Assembly: GCF_036898465.1 (NCBI RefSeq)
Contig: NZ_JARUMJ010000001.1
Coordinates: 4,154,001-4,218,000 of the forward strand
DNA from: Streptomyces sp. B21-105
GTDB lineage: Bacteria; Actinomycetota; Actinomycetes; Streptomycetales; Streptomycetaceae
DNA length: 64,000 bases
Direction of reading: 5' to 3'
Part shown: positions 52,601-61,678 of the stretch, piece by piece
How the letters are laid out: each line of letters starts with the position of its first letter
Numbering within the stretch: position 1 is the first letter of the stretch
Translations under genes and position numbers: made by a program
The notes under the pieces: generated by a model
Told to the model about the DNA's origin: nothing
Seen by the model: only the letters and a program-made list of their open reading frames with translations
Databases searched by the model: none

Positions 52601-52615
52601 CTGACTGTCCGTCAG
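52601..52615. promoter_or_regulatory. Palindromic operator, copy 10
   Basis: CTGACTGTCCGTCAG, one mismatch from consensus, 26 bp before the synthetase start at 52641. It would control the plus-strand unit. Confidence 0.78.
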
Positions 52616-52640
52616 CTACGCCAGGAAGCCGGGAGCCGAC

Positions 52641-54173
52641 GTGAACGACACCGACACCGCCGCCACCGCCACCGCCCACGAGCTGAGCGACTCCCGCACC
52701 CTCTGGGAGCTGCTCGCCCGCCGCGCCGACCTCACCCCCGGCCGCCGGGTCCTCCTCCAGGGCGACCGCGCCCTCACCTTCGGCGAGCTGCGCGAGCGCG
52801 CCGAGCGGACGGCGGCCGGGCTGTACGACATGGGCGTACGCCCCGGCACCGTCGTCGCCTGGCAGCTGCCGACCCGCCTCGAGACGGCCGTGCTGTCCTT
52901 CGCCCTGGCCCGCCTGGGGGCCGTGCAGACCCCCGTCATCCCCTTCTACCGCGACCGCGAGGTCGGCTTCGCGCTGCGCGAGTCGAAGGCGGAGTTCTTC
53001 GCGACGCCGGGCACCTGGCGCGGTTTCGACCACACCGAGATGGCCCGGCGGCTCGGCGCGAAGGGCGTCTTCGAGGCCTACGACGACCTGCCCCAGGGCG
53101 ATCCCGCGGTCCTCCCCGCCCCGCCCGCCGAGGGCGGCTCGGTCCGCTGGATCTACTGGACCTCGGGCACCACGTCCGACCCCAAGGGCGTCCTGCACAC
53201 CGACCGTTCACTGATCGCGGGCGGCTCCTGCCTCGCCCACGCGCTGCGCCTCACGGCGGACGACGTCGGCTCCATGGCCTTCCCCTACGCCCACATCGCC
53301 GGCCCCGACTACACCGTCATGCTGCTGCTCTACGGCTTCCCGGCGGTGATGTTCGAGCACTTCGCGCTGCCGGACGCACTGGCGGAGTACCGGCGGCACG
53401 GCGTGACGGTGGCGGGCGGGTCGACGGCGTTCTACTCGATGTTCCTCGCCGAGCAGCGCAAGCAGCCGGGCGTCCCCGTGATCCCCACGCTGCGGCTGCT
53501 CGCGGGCGGCGGCGCGCCCAAGCCGCCGGAGGTCTACCACGCCGTCGTGCGCGAGATGGGCGTGCAGCTCACCCACGGCTACGGGATGACCGAGGTGCCG
53601 ATGATCACCATGGGCGCGCCGGACGACACGGCGGAGAACCTCGCGACGACGGAGGGACGGCCGCCCGAGGGCATGGAGATACGCATCGCCGGGGACGGCG
53701 AGGTGCGGCTGCGCGGCGAGGCCGTGTGCCGGGGCTACCTGGACCCCGGCCAGACCGCCGAGGCGTTCGACGCGGACGGCTTCCTGCGCACCGGCGACCT
53801 CGGGCGGCTGACCGCCGGCGGGCACCTGGTGCTCACCGGGCGGCTGAAGGACGTCATCATCCGCAAGGGGGAGAACGTCTCCGCCAAGGAGATCGAGGAC
53901 CTGCTGGCCGCCCACCCCGGCGTCGGGGACGTCGCCGTGATCGGCCTGCCCGACGCCGAGCGCGGGGAGCGGGTGTGCGCGGTCGTCGAGCAGCCGCCGG
54001 GGGCACGGGCGCTGACCCTGGAGGCGGTCACGTCGTATCTGCGCGCGGCGGGACTGTCCGTGCACAAGCTGCCCGAGCAGCTGGAGCTGGTGGACGCCCT
54101 GCCGCGCAACGACACACTCCGCAAGGTCCTCAAGTACAAGCTGCGCGAACGCTACTGGGGCACGGTGAAGTAG
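52641..54173 (+). CDS. AMP-forming acyl-CoA synthetase (cyclohexanecarboxylate-CoA ligase-like)
   Basis: A 510-aa adenylate-forming ligase. Motifs: WTSGTTSDPKGVLHTDRS (P-loop-like A3), HGYGMTEVPM (A5), TGDLGRLTAGGHLVLTGRLK (A7/A8), IRKGENVSAKEIEDLL, and the catalytic Lys region LPRNDTLRKVLKYKLRE. It activates an organic acid to a CoA ester, likely the entry step for the block. GTG at 52641, with a weak ribosome binding site. Its 3' end overlaps the convergent EF-hand gene by 22 bp. Confidence 0.9.
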   Translation: MNDTDTAATATAHELSDSRTLWELLARRADLTPGRRVLLQGDRALTFGELRERAERTAAGLYDMGVRPGTVVAWQLPTRLETAVLSFALARLGAVQTPVIPFYRDREVGFALRESKAEFFATPGTWRGFDHTEMARRLGAKGVFEAYDDLPQGDPAVLPAPPAEGGSVRWIYWTSGTTSDPKGVLHTDRSLIAGGSCLAHALRLTADDVGSMAFPYAHIAGPDYTVMLLLYGFPAVMFEHFALPDALAEYRRHGVTVAGGSTAFYSMFLAEQRKQPGVPVIPTLRLLAGGGAPKPPEVYHAVVREMGVQLTHGYGMTEVPMITMGAPDDTAENLATTEGRPPEGMEIRIAGDGEVRLRGEAVCRGYLDPGQTAEAFDADGFLRTGDLGRLTAGGHLVLTGRLKDVIIRKGENVSAKEIEDLLAAHPGVGDVAVIGLPDAERGERVCAVVEQPPGARALTLEAVTSYLRAAGLSVHKLPEQLELVDALPRNDTLRKVLKYKLRERYWGTVK

Positions 54174-54664
54174 CGGGCGAACGCCGGGACGATCTCGGCC
54201 TCGCCGACCTTGTCGTCGGCGTCGGCGTCCAGCACGCCGGCGGCTCCCCGGGCGACCTCCTCGGGCGCGCCGAGGGCGCGGAGCACCCGCACGGTGTCCT
54301 CCACCGTCGCCCGGCCGTCGCCGTCGGCGTCGGCCACGTCGAGGGCCGCGTGCAGGAAGGGGCGGGCGATCTCGGCGAACCGCTCCGGGTTGTCGCGCAG
54401 GCGCTTGACCGCGCCGGTCACGAACTCCTCGCGGGTGATGCGCTGGTCGCCGTCGCGGTCGGCGATGCCGGCCATGCCCTGCCAGAACGCCTCGGCCCCC
54501 ACGTAGACGGCCTGCCCCTTGTCGGAGCGGGCGGCGACGCCGAACTCGGCGAGAACCGCCTTGGCCGCCGCGGCGAAGTCCGCGCGGTCGATGTAGCCGT
54601 TGCCGTCCTGGTCGAAGGTGGCGAACCGGGCGGCGATCCTGCGTTCGTACTCACTGTTGACCAT
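54152..54664 (-). CDS. EF-hand calcium-binding protein (calerythrin-like)
   Basis: A 170-aa cytosolic protein with four EF-hand loops: FDQDGNGYIDRADF, DRDGDQRITREEF, DADGDGRATVEDTV, and a weaker DADADDKVGEAEI. The order and loop spacing match actinobacterial calerythrin, a calcium buffer or sensor. Loops 1-3 keep the D-x-D-x-D/N/S pattern with Glu/Asp at position 12; the fourth is partially degenerate. ATG at 54664. Four 12-bp tandem repeats lie 39-86 bp upstream of the start. Confidence 0.9.
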   Translation of the reverse strand: MVNSEYERRIAARFATFDQDGNGYIDRADFAAAAKAVLAEFGVAARSDKGQAVYVGAEAFWQGMAGIADRDGDQRITREEFVTGAVKRLRDNPERFAEIARPFLHAALDVADADGDGRATVEDTVRVLRALGAPEEVARGAAGVLDADADDKVGEAEIVPAFARYFTVPQ

Positions 54665-54702
54665 GTCTTCTCCGGCCGCCTTACGTCGTCGGTGGGCGCG
54701 CT

Positions 54703-54750
54703 GTGGGCAGTGCGGTGGGCAGTGGGTTGGCACTGCGGTTGGCACTGCGG
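54703..54750. repeat. Four 12-bp tandem repeats upstream of the EF-hand gene
   Basis: GTGGGCAGTGCG (54703), GTGGGCAGTGGG (54715), TTGGCACTGCGG (54727) and an exact second TTGGCACTGCGG (54739). The last two are perfect copies. Units 1-2 and 3-4 carry the reverse-complement pair GCAGTGC/GCACTGC, so the array can pair with itself. Confidence 0.65.
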
Positions 54751-54878
54751 TGGAAGGCGCTGCGAAGAGTGCTTCCGGCAGGGAGCGTACGACGCGGACG
54801 GCGTCCGGGCAGCGGGAAGGGGCCGCCTGTGCCCGGACCGTGGGCGATTCGGGACGAGCGGGTGGCGAAACGACGGCT

Positions 54879-55259
54879 TCACGCCGACAGCGGTTCCGTC
54901 CCGTCGTCCACGGCGTCCGCGAGATCGGCGTAGACGTCGAAGAGGCGGCGCACGCCGAGCGCGCCCAGCACCCGGTTGACGTGGGAGCCCTCGGCCGCAC
55001 CGCGCGCGGGGAGGATCAGGCGCAGCCGTCCCCGGCAGGAGCGCATGAGGCGGCGGGCGGCGATGAGCACGCCGACTCCGCTGGAATCGCAGAAGTACAC
55101 CTCGGAGAGGTCCAGGACGAGACTGTGCCGGCCCTCGGCCACCTCGTCGTGCACCCTCTGCCGCAGCACCGGCGACGTCACCAGGTCCAGCTCGCCCGAC
55201 ACCTGCAGCACGGCCCATCCACCCTGCTCGCCGACGGTCACTTTGAAGGCCACCCTCAC
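54879..55259 (-). CDS. STAS-domain anti-sigma-factor antagonist
   Basis: A 126-aa STAS protein: VTVGEQGGWAVLQVSGELDL at the start, VLDLSEVYFCDSSGVGVLIA carrying the phosphoacceptor serine context, then RLRLILPARGAAEGSHVNRV. It resembles RsbV/SpoIIAA, which in its unphosphorylated form sequesters a kinase such as the one at 48120. GTG at 55259 with GAAAGG close upstream; the frame is open to 55499. Divergent from the ECF sigma gene. Confidence 0.87.
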   Translation of the reverse strand: MRVAFKVTVGEQGGWAVLQVSGELDLVTSPVLRQRVHDEVAEGRHSLVLDLSEVYFCDSSGVGVLIAARRLMRSCRGRLRLILPARGAAEGSHVNRVLGALGVRRLFDVYADLADAVDDGTEPLSA

Positions 55260-55632
55260 GCCTTTCGCTCGCTGTAGCCAGCCGTAGCTCGCAGTAAACG
55301 GAAGCGGTCCCTTCGCTTCCTTGCAGCGCGGCTGCCCAGCGGCCGTGCCCCGAAACGCCCAAGCAAAAACAGAAACTGAGAGAAAGAGGCTTGTTTCTGT
55401 CATATGCAGTCCGGTTCGATCCATGTCTGTCGGGTAGGCGCGGCCCCATACCACCCTCCGGCGGACAGGGGGCGCACATTGAAACAAAGGGGCGTGCATC
55501 GTCGTACGTGCCGACTACATTCGAGGCGACGGAACGCGAGCACGGACACCGACACGACGCCGGCACGGCCACGAGCACGACGTCGGCACGGACACAAGCG
55601 CAGGTACGGGACGCACACGGTGAGGGGGACGC
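55260..55632. promoter_or_regulatory. Divergent promoter region, STAS and sigma genes
   Basis: A 373-bp gap with no gene. It contains degenerate ACG/CACGGAC-rich units near 55540-55620 and AT-richer stretches around 55370-55400 that may carry the promoters. No inverted repeat was clear. Confidence 0.4.
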
Positions 55633-56223
55633 ATGGCGAAAAGGGACGCACCGCCCCGCTGGGACCGCAAGATGCAGCAGCGGCTCGCACGCGGTGAGGC
55701 GGCCGCCCTCGGCGAGCTCTACGACCGGTTCGCTTCGCTCGTGCACGGTCTTGCCCACCGCGTGCTCGGAAACGAGCAAGCCGCGGACGTCGTCACCCGC
55801 GAGGTCTTCGCCCACGTCTGGGAACACCCGGACGACTACGAGCCCGGGCAGGGCCCGCTGCGCACCTGGGTCGCCGCGGTGACCCACCGTCTCGCCGTGC
55901 AGCGCCTGCGCGCCACCGAGACCGCCGCGCTGGCCGAGACCGGCCACGGCTGCGCCGAGGCGACCGAGGAACTCGAGCGCAGGGTGCGGCACGCGTCCGT
56001 CGCCGCCCGCGCCGACTACATCGTCCAGGCCATGCCGGCCCCGCTGCGCGCCGCCCTGGAACTGGCCTATTTCCAGCGCCGCGACTACCGCCAGACCGCG
56101 GCCGACCTCGGCGTCACCGAGGACGAGGCCCGACGACGGCTCCGTCTCGGCCTGCAACTGCTCTCCACCGCCCACGACACCGCGGCCCCCGGAGCACCCC
56201 CCGGCTACGGAGGCGCGGCGTGA
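55633..56223 (+). CDS. ECF-type RNA polymerase sigma factor
   Basis: A 196-aa group IV sigma factor. Region 2: LGELYDRFASLVHGLAHRVLGNEQAADVVTREVFAHVWEHP. Region 4: RAALELAYFQRRDYRQTAADLGVTEDEARRRLRLGLQLL (recognition helix). Ends within 4 bp of the zinc anti-sigma gene (GTGA overlap), the usual sigma/anti-sigma arrangement. ATG at 55633 with GAGGGGGA upstream. Confidence 0.92.
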   Translation: MAKRDAPPRWDRKMQQRLARGEAAALGELYDRFASLVHGLAHRVLGNEQAADVVTREVFAHVWEHPDDYEPGQGPLRTWVAAVTHRLAVQRLRATETAALAETGHGCAEATEELERRVRHASVAARADYIVQAMPAPLRAALELAYFQRRDYRQTAADLGVTEDEARRRLRLGLQLLSTAHDTAAPGAPPGYGGAA

Positions 56224-57848
56224 ACGACCCGAACGACTTCGAGCGAGACGACTTCGAGCCGCACGCCTTCGAGCCGTACGGCGGCGAGAACGCGAAGGAC
56301 ACGGACGAGAACAGGGAGAGCACGGAGAGCAGGGACAGGGGCACGGGGAGCAAGGGGAGCACGCGGAACGTGGGGAGCACACCGGACGCGGAAGCCGCGG
56401 GCGGCAAAGGCAGGACCGGCGGCGCGGAGAACGCGGGCGATGCGGAGAACGCGTGCGACGCGGCCGGGGATCCGCGCGCCGAGGACGCGCCCGCACCCAC
56501 GCCCACGCCCGCCCCTCGCATCCCCCTCCCCCGCGTCTCCGTGGAGGACAGCGGGCTGCCGCTGCCTGCACTGGCGGAGCCGGCCGGACCGGAACCGGTC
56601 AGGCTCGAGCATCCGATCCTCAAGTCCCTGCTCGGCGCGTGGGCCCTGGCGGCCTGCTCGTCCGAGGAGACGGACGCCGTCGAGGTGCATCTCGGCGACT
56701 GCGGCGCGTGCGCGGACGAGGCACGGCGACTGCGCGAAGCCGTCGGACTGCTCCATCGCTCGGAGTCCCTCGACCTCGACCCCGCGCTGCGCACCCGCGT
56801 CCTCGACGGCTGCCTGGAACGACGTCCGCCGCGCATCCCGGTGCCCGCCTGGGCGGCGTCGTACGACGCCGAGACCGCGCGACTGGACGCCCTGCTCCAG
56901 GACTTCGGGGACGCCGAGTGGCACGCGCCCGTGCGGCTGCGCTGGTTCCGCGGCGAGAGCGCGACGAGCCGCCGGACCACCGTCGCCGGGGTCATCGCCC
57001 ATCTCCTCGCGGTGGACGGCCTGATCGCCGTCGCCCTGGGCCTGGACGACCCGCTGGACCTGGGCCTGGACCCGGACCGGGAGCCGGCGGCGGGCGGCCC
57101 TCCGGATCAGCCGGACGGTCCCGACGGGCCGGACTGGCCGGACGGGCCGGGCCGGACGAAGAGCCGGACGCGGACGCCGTCGCAGCGCACCGAGGCGCTC
57201 TGGGCGGGCGCGCGCTTCCCGCCCAACCGCTCGGTGCGCGGCCCGTGGCGCGAGCAGACCCACGCCCTGGTCCGCACGGTGTCCTCCTCCGGAGGAGACC
57301 CCGCCGGCCTGCCGGTGTCGTACGGCGGCTTCGAACTCCCCCTGCGGGACGCGATGCTGGACCGGGCCTTCGAGTGCTGGGTGCACGCCGAGGACATCGC
57401 GGAAGCGGTCGACTACCCCTATGCGCCGCCCGCGCCGCGCCATCTCCACGGCATGATCGACCTCGCCGCGCGGATGCTGCCGGAGACGCTCGCCGCCCGC
57501 CGTCGCGCCGGACTCGCCTCGCCCGCACGCACCCGGCACCTGAGGTCCGCCGGCCGGCCCAAGCTGCCCGGCCGCAGCCTGCGGCTGGAGATCGAGGGCT
57601 CTGGCGGCGGCCAGTGGCTGATCCCACTGGACTCGCCCGCGTTCCCGGTCCCGTCCGGACCGGAGGACCCGCGCGGCGCGGCGGGCCCCGCCGACGACGA
57701 GGTGGCCCATGTGGCCATGGACGACGTGGAGTTCTGCCGCCTGGCCGCCGGCCACGTGTCCCCGGAGGAGGCTGCGGCGGGCCAGGTCGGCGACCGGGAC
57801 GCGATCAGGGACGTACTGTTCGCGGCGGCCGCCCTCAGCCGGATGTAG
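56220..57848 (+). CDS. Zinc-binding anti-sigma factor fused to a mycothiol-dependent isomerase-like (MDMPI) domain
   Basis: A 542-aa protein translationally coupled to the sigma gene. An acidic disordered N-terminal 130 residues leads to the ZAS box EVHLGDCGACADE (His-x3-Cys-x2-Cys, about 155-165), then DinB/MDMPI helices: RRTTVAGVIAHLLAVDGLIA and AFECWVHAEDIAEAVDY, then a C-terminal domain (PGRSLRLEIEGSGGG). The ZAS domain should hold the sigma factor inactive until zinc is released by a redox signal; the MDMPI half suggests sensing of thiols or mycothiol. A Pro/Asp/Gly repeat insertion lies at about 290-310. Confidence 0.85.
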   Translation: MNDPNDFERDDFEPHAFEPYGGENAKDTDENRESTESRDRGTGSKGSTRNVGSTPDAEAAGGKGRTGGAENAGDAENACDAAGDPRAEDAPAPTPTPAPRIPLPRVSVEDSGLPLPALAEPAGPEPVRLEHPILKSLLGAWALAACSSEETDAVEVHLGDCGACADEARRLREAVGLLHRSESLDLDPALRTRVLDGCLERRPPRIPVPAWAASYDAETARLDALLQDFGDAEWHAPVRLRWFRGESATSRRTTVAGVIAHLLAVDGLIAVALGLDDPLDLGLDPDREPAAGGPPDQPDGPDGPDWPDGPGRTKSRTRTPSQRTEALWAGARFPPNRSVRGPWREQTHALVRTVSSSGGDPAGLPVSYGGFELPLRDAMLDRAFECWVHAEDIAEAVDYPYAPPAPRHLHGMIDLAARMLPETLAARRRAGLASPARTRHLRSAGRPKLPGRSLRLEIEGSGGGQWLIPLDSPAFPVPSGPEDPRGAAGPADDEVAHVAMDDVEFCRLAAGHVSPEEAAAGQVGDRDAIRDVLFAAAALSRM

Positions 57849-57879
57849 CGAGGACGGTGCGGGCCCTGGGAAACACGCC

Positions 57880-58764
57880 TCAGGGGAAGACGACCGTCCG
57901 GCGTCCGTTGAGCAGGATCCGGCGCTCCGCGTGCCACTTGACGGCCCGCGCCAGGGCCTGGCACTCCACGTCCCGACCGATCGCGACCAGCTGGTCCGGC
58001 GTGACGCCGTGCCCGACCCGCTCGACCTCCTGCTCGATGATCGGCCCCTCGTCGAGATCGGCGGTCACATAGTGCGCCGTCGCCCCGATCAGCTTCACGC
58101 CCCGCGCGTGCGCCTGGTGGTACGGCTTCGCGCCCTTGAAGCTCGGCAGGAACGAGTGGTGGATGTTGATGATCCGGCCGCTGAGCTGCTTGCACAGGTC
58201 GTCGGAGAGAACCTGCATGTAGCGCGCCAGGACGACCAGTTCGACGTCCCGTTCCCGGACCAGCTCCAGCAGCTGCGCCTCGGCCTGCTGCTTGTTGTCC
58301 TTCGTCACCGGAATGTGCTGGAAGGGAATGTTGTACGAGCCCACAAGCTCGGCGAAGTCGGTGTGGTTGGACACCACGGCCGCGATCTCCACCGGTAGCG
58401 CGCCGATGCTGGCGCGGAACAGCAGGTCGTTCAGACAGTGCCCGAACTTGCTGACCATGAGGACGATGCGCATCTTCTCGTCGGCCCGGTTGATCTGCCA
58501 GTCCATGTGGAACGAGTCGCCGATCGCCGCGAAGCTGGCCCGCAGCTTGTCCACCGTCACCGGCGGCTCGGCCGAGAAGTGGACGCGCAGGAAGAACAGA
58601 CCCGTGTCGTGGTCGCCGAACTGCTGACTGTCCTCGATGTTGCAGCCGGTCATGAAGAGGTAACTCGACACGGCGTGCACGATGCCCTGCTTGTCGGGGC
58701 ACGAAAGGGTGAGGACGTACTGGTCGGCGGGGGTCGCCGCGGCTCGGGCGGACTGCGCGTTCAT
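57880..58764 (-). CDS. purU: Formyltetrahydrofolate deformylase
   Basis: A 294-aa PurU. N-terminal ACT domain (YVLTLSCPDKQGIVHAVSSY), then the formyltransferase-like catalytic half with INIHHSFLPSFKG and ATAHYVTADLDEGPIIEQEV, carrying the Asn, His and Asp catalytic residues. It hydrolyses 10-formyl-THF to THF and formate, balancing one-carbon pools and supplying formate for PurT-type purine synthesis. ATG at 58764. The gene is a stable core gene in Streptomyces and marks the start of the conserved right part of the window. Confidence 0.95.
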   Translation of the reverse strand: MNAQSARAAATPADQYVLTLSCPDKQGIVHAVSSYLFMTGCNIEDSQQFGDHDTGLFFLRVHFSAEPPVTVDKLRASFAAIGDSFHMDWQINRADEKMRIVLMVSKFGHCLNDLLFRASIGALPVEIAAVVSNHTDFAELVGSYNIPFQHIPVTKDNKQQAEAQLLELVRERDVELVVLARYMQVLSDDLCKQLSGRIINIHHSFLPSFKGAKPYHQAHARGVKLIGATAHYVTADLDEGPIIEQEVERVGHGVTPDQLVAIGRDVECQALARAVKWHAERRILLNGRRTVVFP

Positions 58765-58894
58765 GCCCGACAGGGTCGCACACCCCCCGCCGCCGCCGGC
58801 AATCGTCCCGCAGGACGGAACACGACGCCCGCGGTCCCACCGGCCGACGCCACGCCAGGGGCGGCCGCACCGGCCGTGGCCACGCCGCCCGTGG

Positions 58895-59332
58895 CTACGC
58901 CGCCCGCGTCATGATCCGCAGGACCTCGAGGGTGCGGGGCGGCGCGTCCGGGTCGTCCCCGTCGCTCGCCGCCATCCGCACGTGCGCGTCCCGCGCCGCC
59001 CGCACCGCGTCCGGCCAGCCCTGGTTGTCGACGTACGCGGAGACCGGGGCGTCCGGCCCGACCTGGTGCATGATCCGCAGCACCCGGAGCACGGCGGTGT
59101 CGACGAGCGCCGCCTCCTGCGAGTCGCGGAAGATCGTGCCGACGTACTTCTCGGCGGACCAGTTGTCGAGCCAGGTGTCCTCGACGAGGCGGTACACGGC
59201 GTCGGTGACGTCCCCGTATCCCTCGACGCCGGCCAGCCAGACGTTCTGCTGGAACGCCGGATCGGAGAGCATGTGCAGCGCGGAGCGCACATTGCTGCGC
59301 CAGCGCCACCACGGCATGTCGTTGAGTGGCAT
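58895..59332 (-). CDS. Conserved Streptomyces protein (SCO4402-like), function unknown
   Basis: A 145-aa soluble protein with a strongly conserved look: MPLNDMPWWRWRSNVRSALHML, ADQ-free helical centre, and TIFRDSQEAALVDTAVLRVL. Its place next to purU matches the S. coelicolor order, from which the SCO4402-like label is recalled, not computed. ATG at 59332 is chosen because the conserved N-terminus begins there; an upstream ATG at 59341 is in frame. Confidence 0.75.
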   Translation of the reverse strand: MPLNDMPWWRWRSNVRSALHMLSDPAFQQNVWLAGVEGYGDVTDAVYRLVEDTWLDNWSAEKYVGTIFRDSQEAALVDTAVLRVLRIMHQVGPDAPVSAYVDNQGWPDAVRAARDAHVRMAASDGDDPDAPPRTLEVLRIMTRAA

Positions 59333-59519
59333 GCCGCCCATGGTGGGGGAGCGACGGCCGCGACGGGAAGAGTTCTCCGAACCTTGCACGGTCACCGATC
59401 GTACGTTTCCGCGCCCCGCGAGCGGCACGGACCCCCACGATCCACCTTTCGGTCACGCAACGTACGACGAGGGTCACTCCACGGCAGGCCGCCGGGGGCC
59501 GTCACAGCTGGGTGGGCCG

Positions 59520-61466
59520 TCACAGCTGGGTGGGCTGGCGCTCGGTCAGCCCGTACTTCCGGGCGATCGCGTTCCACAGCTTCGCGGCCTGCGCCTTCTG
59601 GGCGCTCGCGGTGCCGCTCGCGCGATTGCCGGCCTGCGTCTCGCCGGTGGTGCGGGCCGAGCCCTTCTTGCAGTTCTTCTTCTTGTCGTTGGCGATCTGG
59701 TCGGCCCAGGCCGCGTAGTGGTCGTCGGCGGACGCGGACGCCTGCCACGCCTTGGTGAGCGCGGCGGTCAGCGCGGTGTGGTCCGGGAGCCGGTCGACCT
59801 TCAGTCCGGACAGCCGGGTGACCAGACCGGCGCGCTGCTTCGACGCGTCCCGCAGATCCGTGGCCGCCCGGGCGAGATCGCCGCACGCCTTGACGTCGGC
59901 GACGGCGCTGATCACGCTGGCCCGGCTGCTGCCGCTGTCCGCCAGCAGCTTGTCCAGTTCGGCGGCCTGTTCCCCCGCCCCGTCCGAGGACGCCGACCCG
60001 GATTGCCCGGTCGCCGGTCCCGACGCGGCCACCGTCTTGTTGTCGTCGCCGCCGTCCGAGCCGCCGCCGAGCATCGCGCCCGCGCCGACCCCGACGACCA
60101 CGAGAGCCACGCCGATCGCCGCGAACAACGGCACCCGTGAGCCGGTGCGGTCCCCCCGGCCACGGCCGCCGTCATCGTCGTTCCGCGTCCCGCGGCGACC
60201 GCCCGCCGACGGGTCGCCGGGCGGGGTGTAGGCCGGCGGGGTGTAGGCGGGCGGCGCGTAGCCGGACTGGGCGGAGCGGGCGGCGGGAGCACCACGGCCC
60301 GGCCGGCCGGCGGGTGCGGGTGCGGGGGCGTCCGGGTCGGTGAAGAGCGGCAGCAACTGGGTCGAGCCGGCCGGGCCGTCGCCGGCCGGCTCGTCGCGGA
60401 AGAGGCTCTCGAAGCCGGCGGGCGGCTGCTGCCGGTCGCCGGCGCCCTGTGCGGCGACCGGCGGGATGTACTGGGTGGCCTCGGCGTCGGGGTGCCCGCC
60501 CGGCATCGAGCCGGGGGCGCCCTGCGTGTGCGGGGGAGCCGGGTGCTGCGGCGTGCGGCCCAGGTAGTGGGTCGACTCGGCAGGAGCCTCGGGCGGCAGC
60601 GCGCCCGGCACGACGGGCGGTATGTACTGCGTCGCCCCCTCGTCGGCGGGCGCGGCCGGTATCGGCGGAAGGTACTGGGTGGCGCCCTCGTCGGCGGGCG
60701 CGGCCGGGACCGGCGGTATGTACTGCGTCGCACCCTCGTCGCCGGGGGCGGTCGCGGCCGCGACCGGCGGCAGGGGCGCGCCCGGTCTGCCCTGGCCGTA
60801 CGCCGGGGCTGCCGGGGCCGGTGCGCCCTCGGGCGGGAGCGGCCCGGCCCCCGCCCGGCGGCCGTCGTCCCACGGATCCTGCTGCGGAACGCCCCACTGG
60901 TTCCGCTGCTCGGGCTGGTGGGGGTTCTGCTGCTCGGGCTGCTGCTGGGGCTGGTGCTGCGGGTGGGCCTGGTCCGGGGGGAGCGGCCAGCTCCCGTCCG
61001 GCTGCTGCGGGACCGGCGACTGCTGGTCCGGACCCCAGGACTGCTGCCCCCAGGTCTGTCCGCCGGCGGTCTGTCCGCCGGCCTGCGCCGGCTGCCCGTA
61101 CTCCGGCTGCCGCCCGTACCCCGGCTGCCGTCCGTACTGTGACTCCGGCCCGTGCTCCGGCTGCTGTCCGTACCCCGGCTGCTGCCGGCCGTACGGCTGC
61201 TGCCCGTCGCCCTGTGTGTACGGCTGCTGCCCGTACGGCTGCGGCGCCTCCGCCTGCCCGTACGGCTGCTGTCCGTAGGGCCCGCCGTCGTACCCGCCGG
61301 GGTGGGGCTCCGACGGGGCGTCCGGCTGCGGTTGCGGCCGGGCCGCCGGGCGCCGCACGTCCGGCGTCGTTCCCGGCAGCAGGGGCGCCCCGCCGTCGGA
61401 GGGCAGCACGATGCCTTCGCGCGCGGGCTGCGCCGAGGGCTCCTCGCCCTGTCCACTCTGCGTCAC
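59520..61466 (-). CDS. Membrane protein with Pro/Gln/Tyr-rich cytoplasmic tail
   Basis: A 648-aa protein. The N-terminal 400 residues are low-complexity ([19 protein letters not shown] and many [12 protein letters not shown] repeats, at least four), followed by one transmembrane helix ([20 protein letters not shown]) and a C-terminal exposed domain of about 150 residues ([20 protein letters not shown] to [12 protein letters not shown]). The ATQYIPP repeats recur with ADEGATQY linkers and may bind a partner. GTG at 61466 with GCAGGAG upstream. Function unknown. Confidence 0.8.
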   Translation of the reverse strand: MTQSGQGEEPSAQPAREGIVLPSDGGAPLLPGTTPDVRRPAARPQPQPDAPSEPHPGGYDGGPYGQQPYGQAEAPQPYGQQPYTQGDGQQPYGRQQPGYGQQPEHGPESQYGRQPGYGRQPEYGQPAQAGGQTAGGQTWGQQSWGPDQQSPVPQQPDGSWPLPPDQAHPQHQPQQQPEQQNPHQPEQRNQWGVPQQDPWDDGRRAGAGPLPPEGAPAPAAPAYGQGRPGAPLPPVAAATAPGDEGATQYIPPVPAAPADEGATQYLPPIPAAPADEGATQYIPPVVPGALPPEAPAESTHYLGRTPQHPAPPHTQGAPGSMPGGHPDAEATQYIPPVAAQGAGDRQQPPAGFESLFRDEPAGDGPAGSTQLLPLFTDPDAPAPAPAGRPGRGAPAARSAQSGYAPPAYTPPAYTPPGDPSAGGRRGTRNDDDGGRGRGDRTGSRVPLFAAIGVALVVVGVGAGAMLGGGSDGGDDNKTVAASGPATGQSGSASSDGAGEQAAELDKLLADSGSSRASVISAVADVKACGDLARAATDLRDASKQRAGLVTRLSGLKVDRLPDHTALTAALTKAWQASASADDHYAAWADQIANDKKKNCKKGSARTTGETQAGNRASGTASAQKAQAAKLWNAIARKYGLTERQPTQL

Positions 61467-61626
61467 CGGGACTCCTGCTGATGGGGGACCTTCGGAATCG
61501 TCGGTTCACGCTACCGGTTCCCCGGAACCCCGTGCCACGCAGCTCAGACCGTGATCTCCCTCCTGACCGGGCCGCCGGTGACGTGCGCGACAGATCCGGA
61601 GCGCCGCGCGCCGTGTTCGTCGCCTC

Positions 61627-61656
61627 CCGTGCGGGACCTCGTCGTTTCCCGCACGG
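61627..61656 (-). terminator. Perfect 10-bp inverted repeat after the XRE-TPR gene
   Basis: CCGTGCGGGA at 61627-61636 and TCCCGCACGG at 61647-61656, loop 10 bp, positioned 23 bp past the stop of the regulator on the minus strand. Likely terminator. Confidence 0.7.
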
Positions 61657-61678
61657 TCACGCGGCGGCGCCCCCGTGT

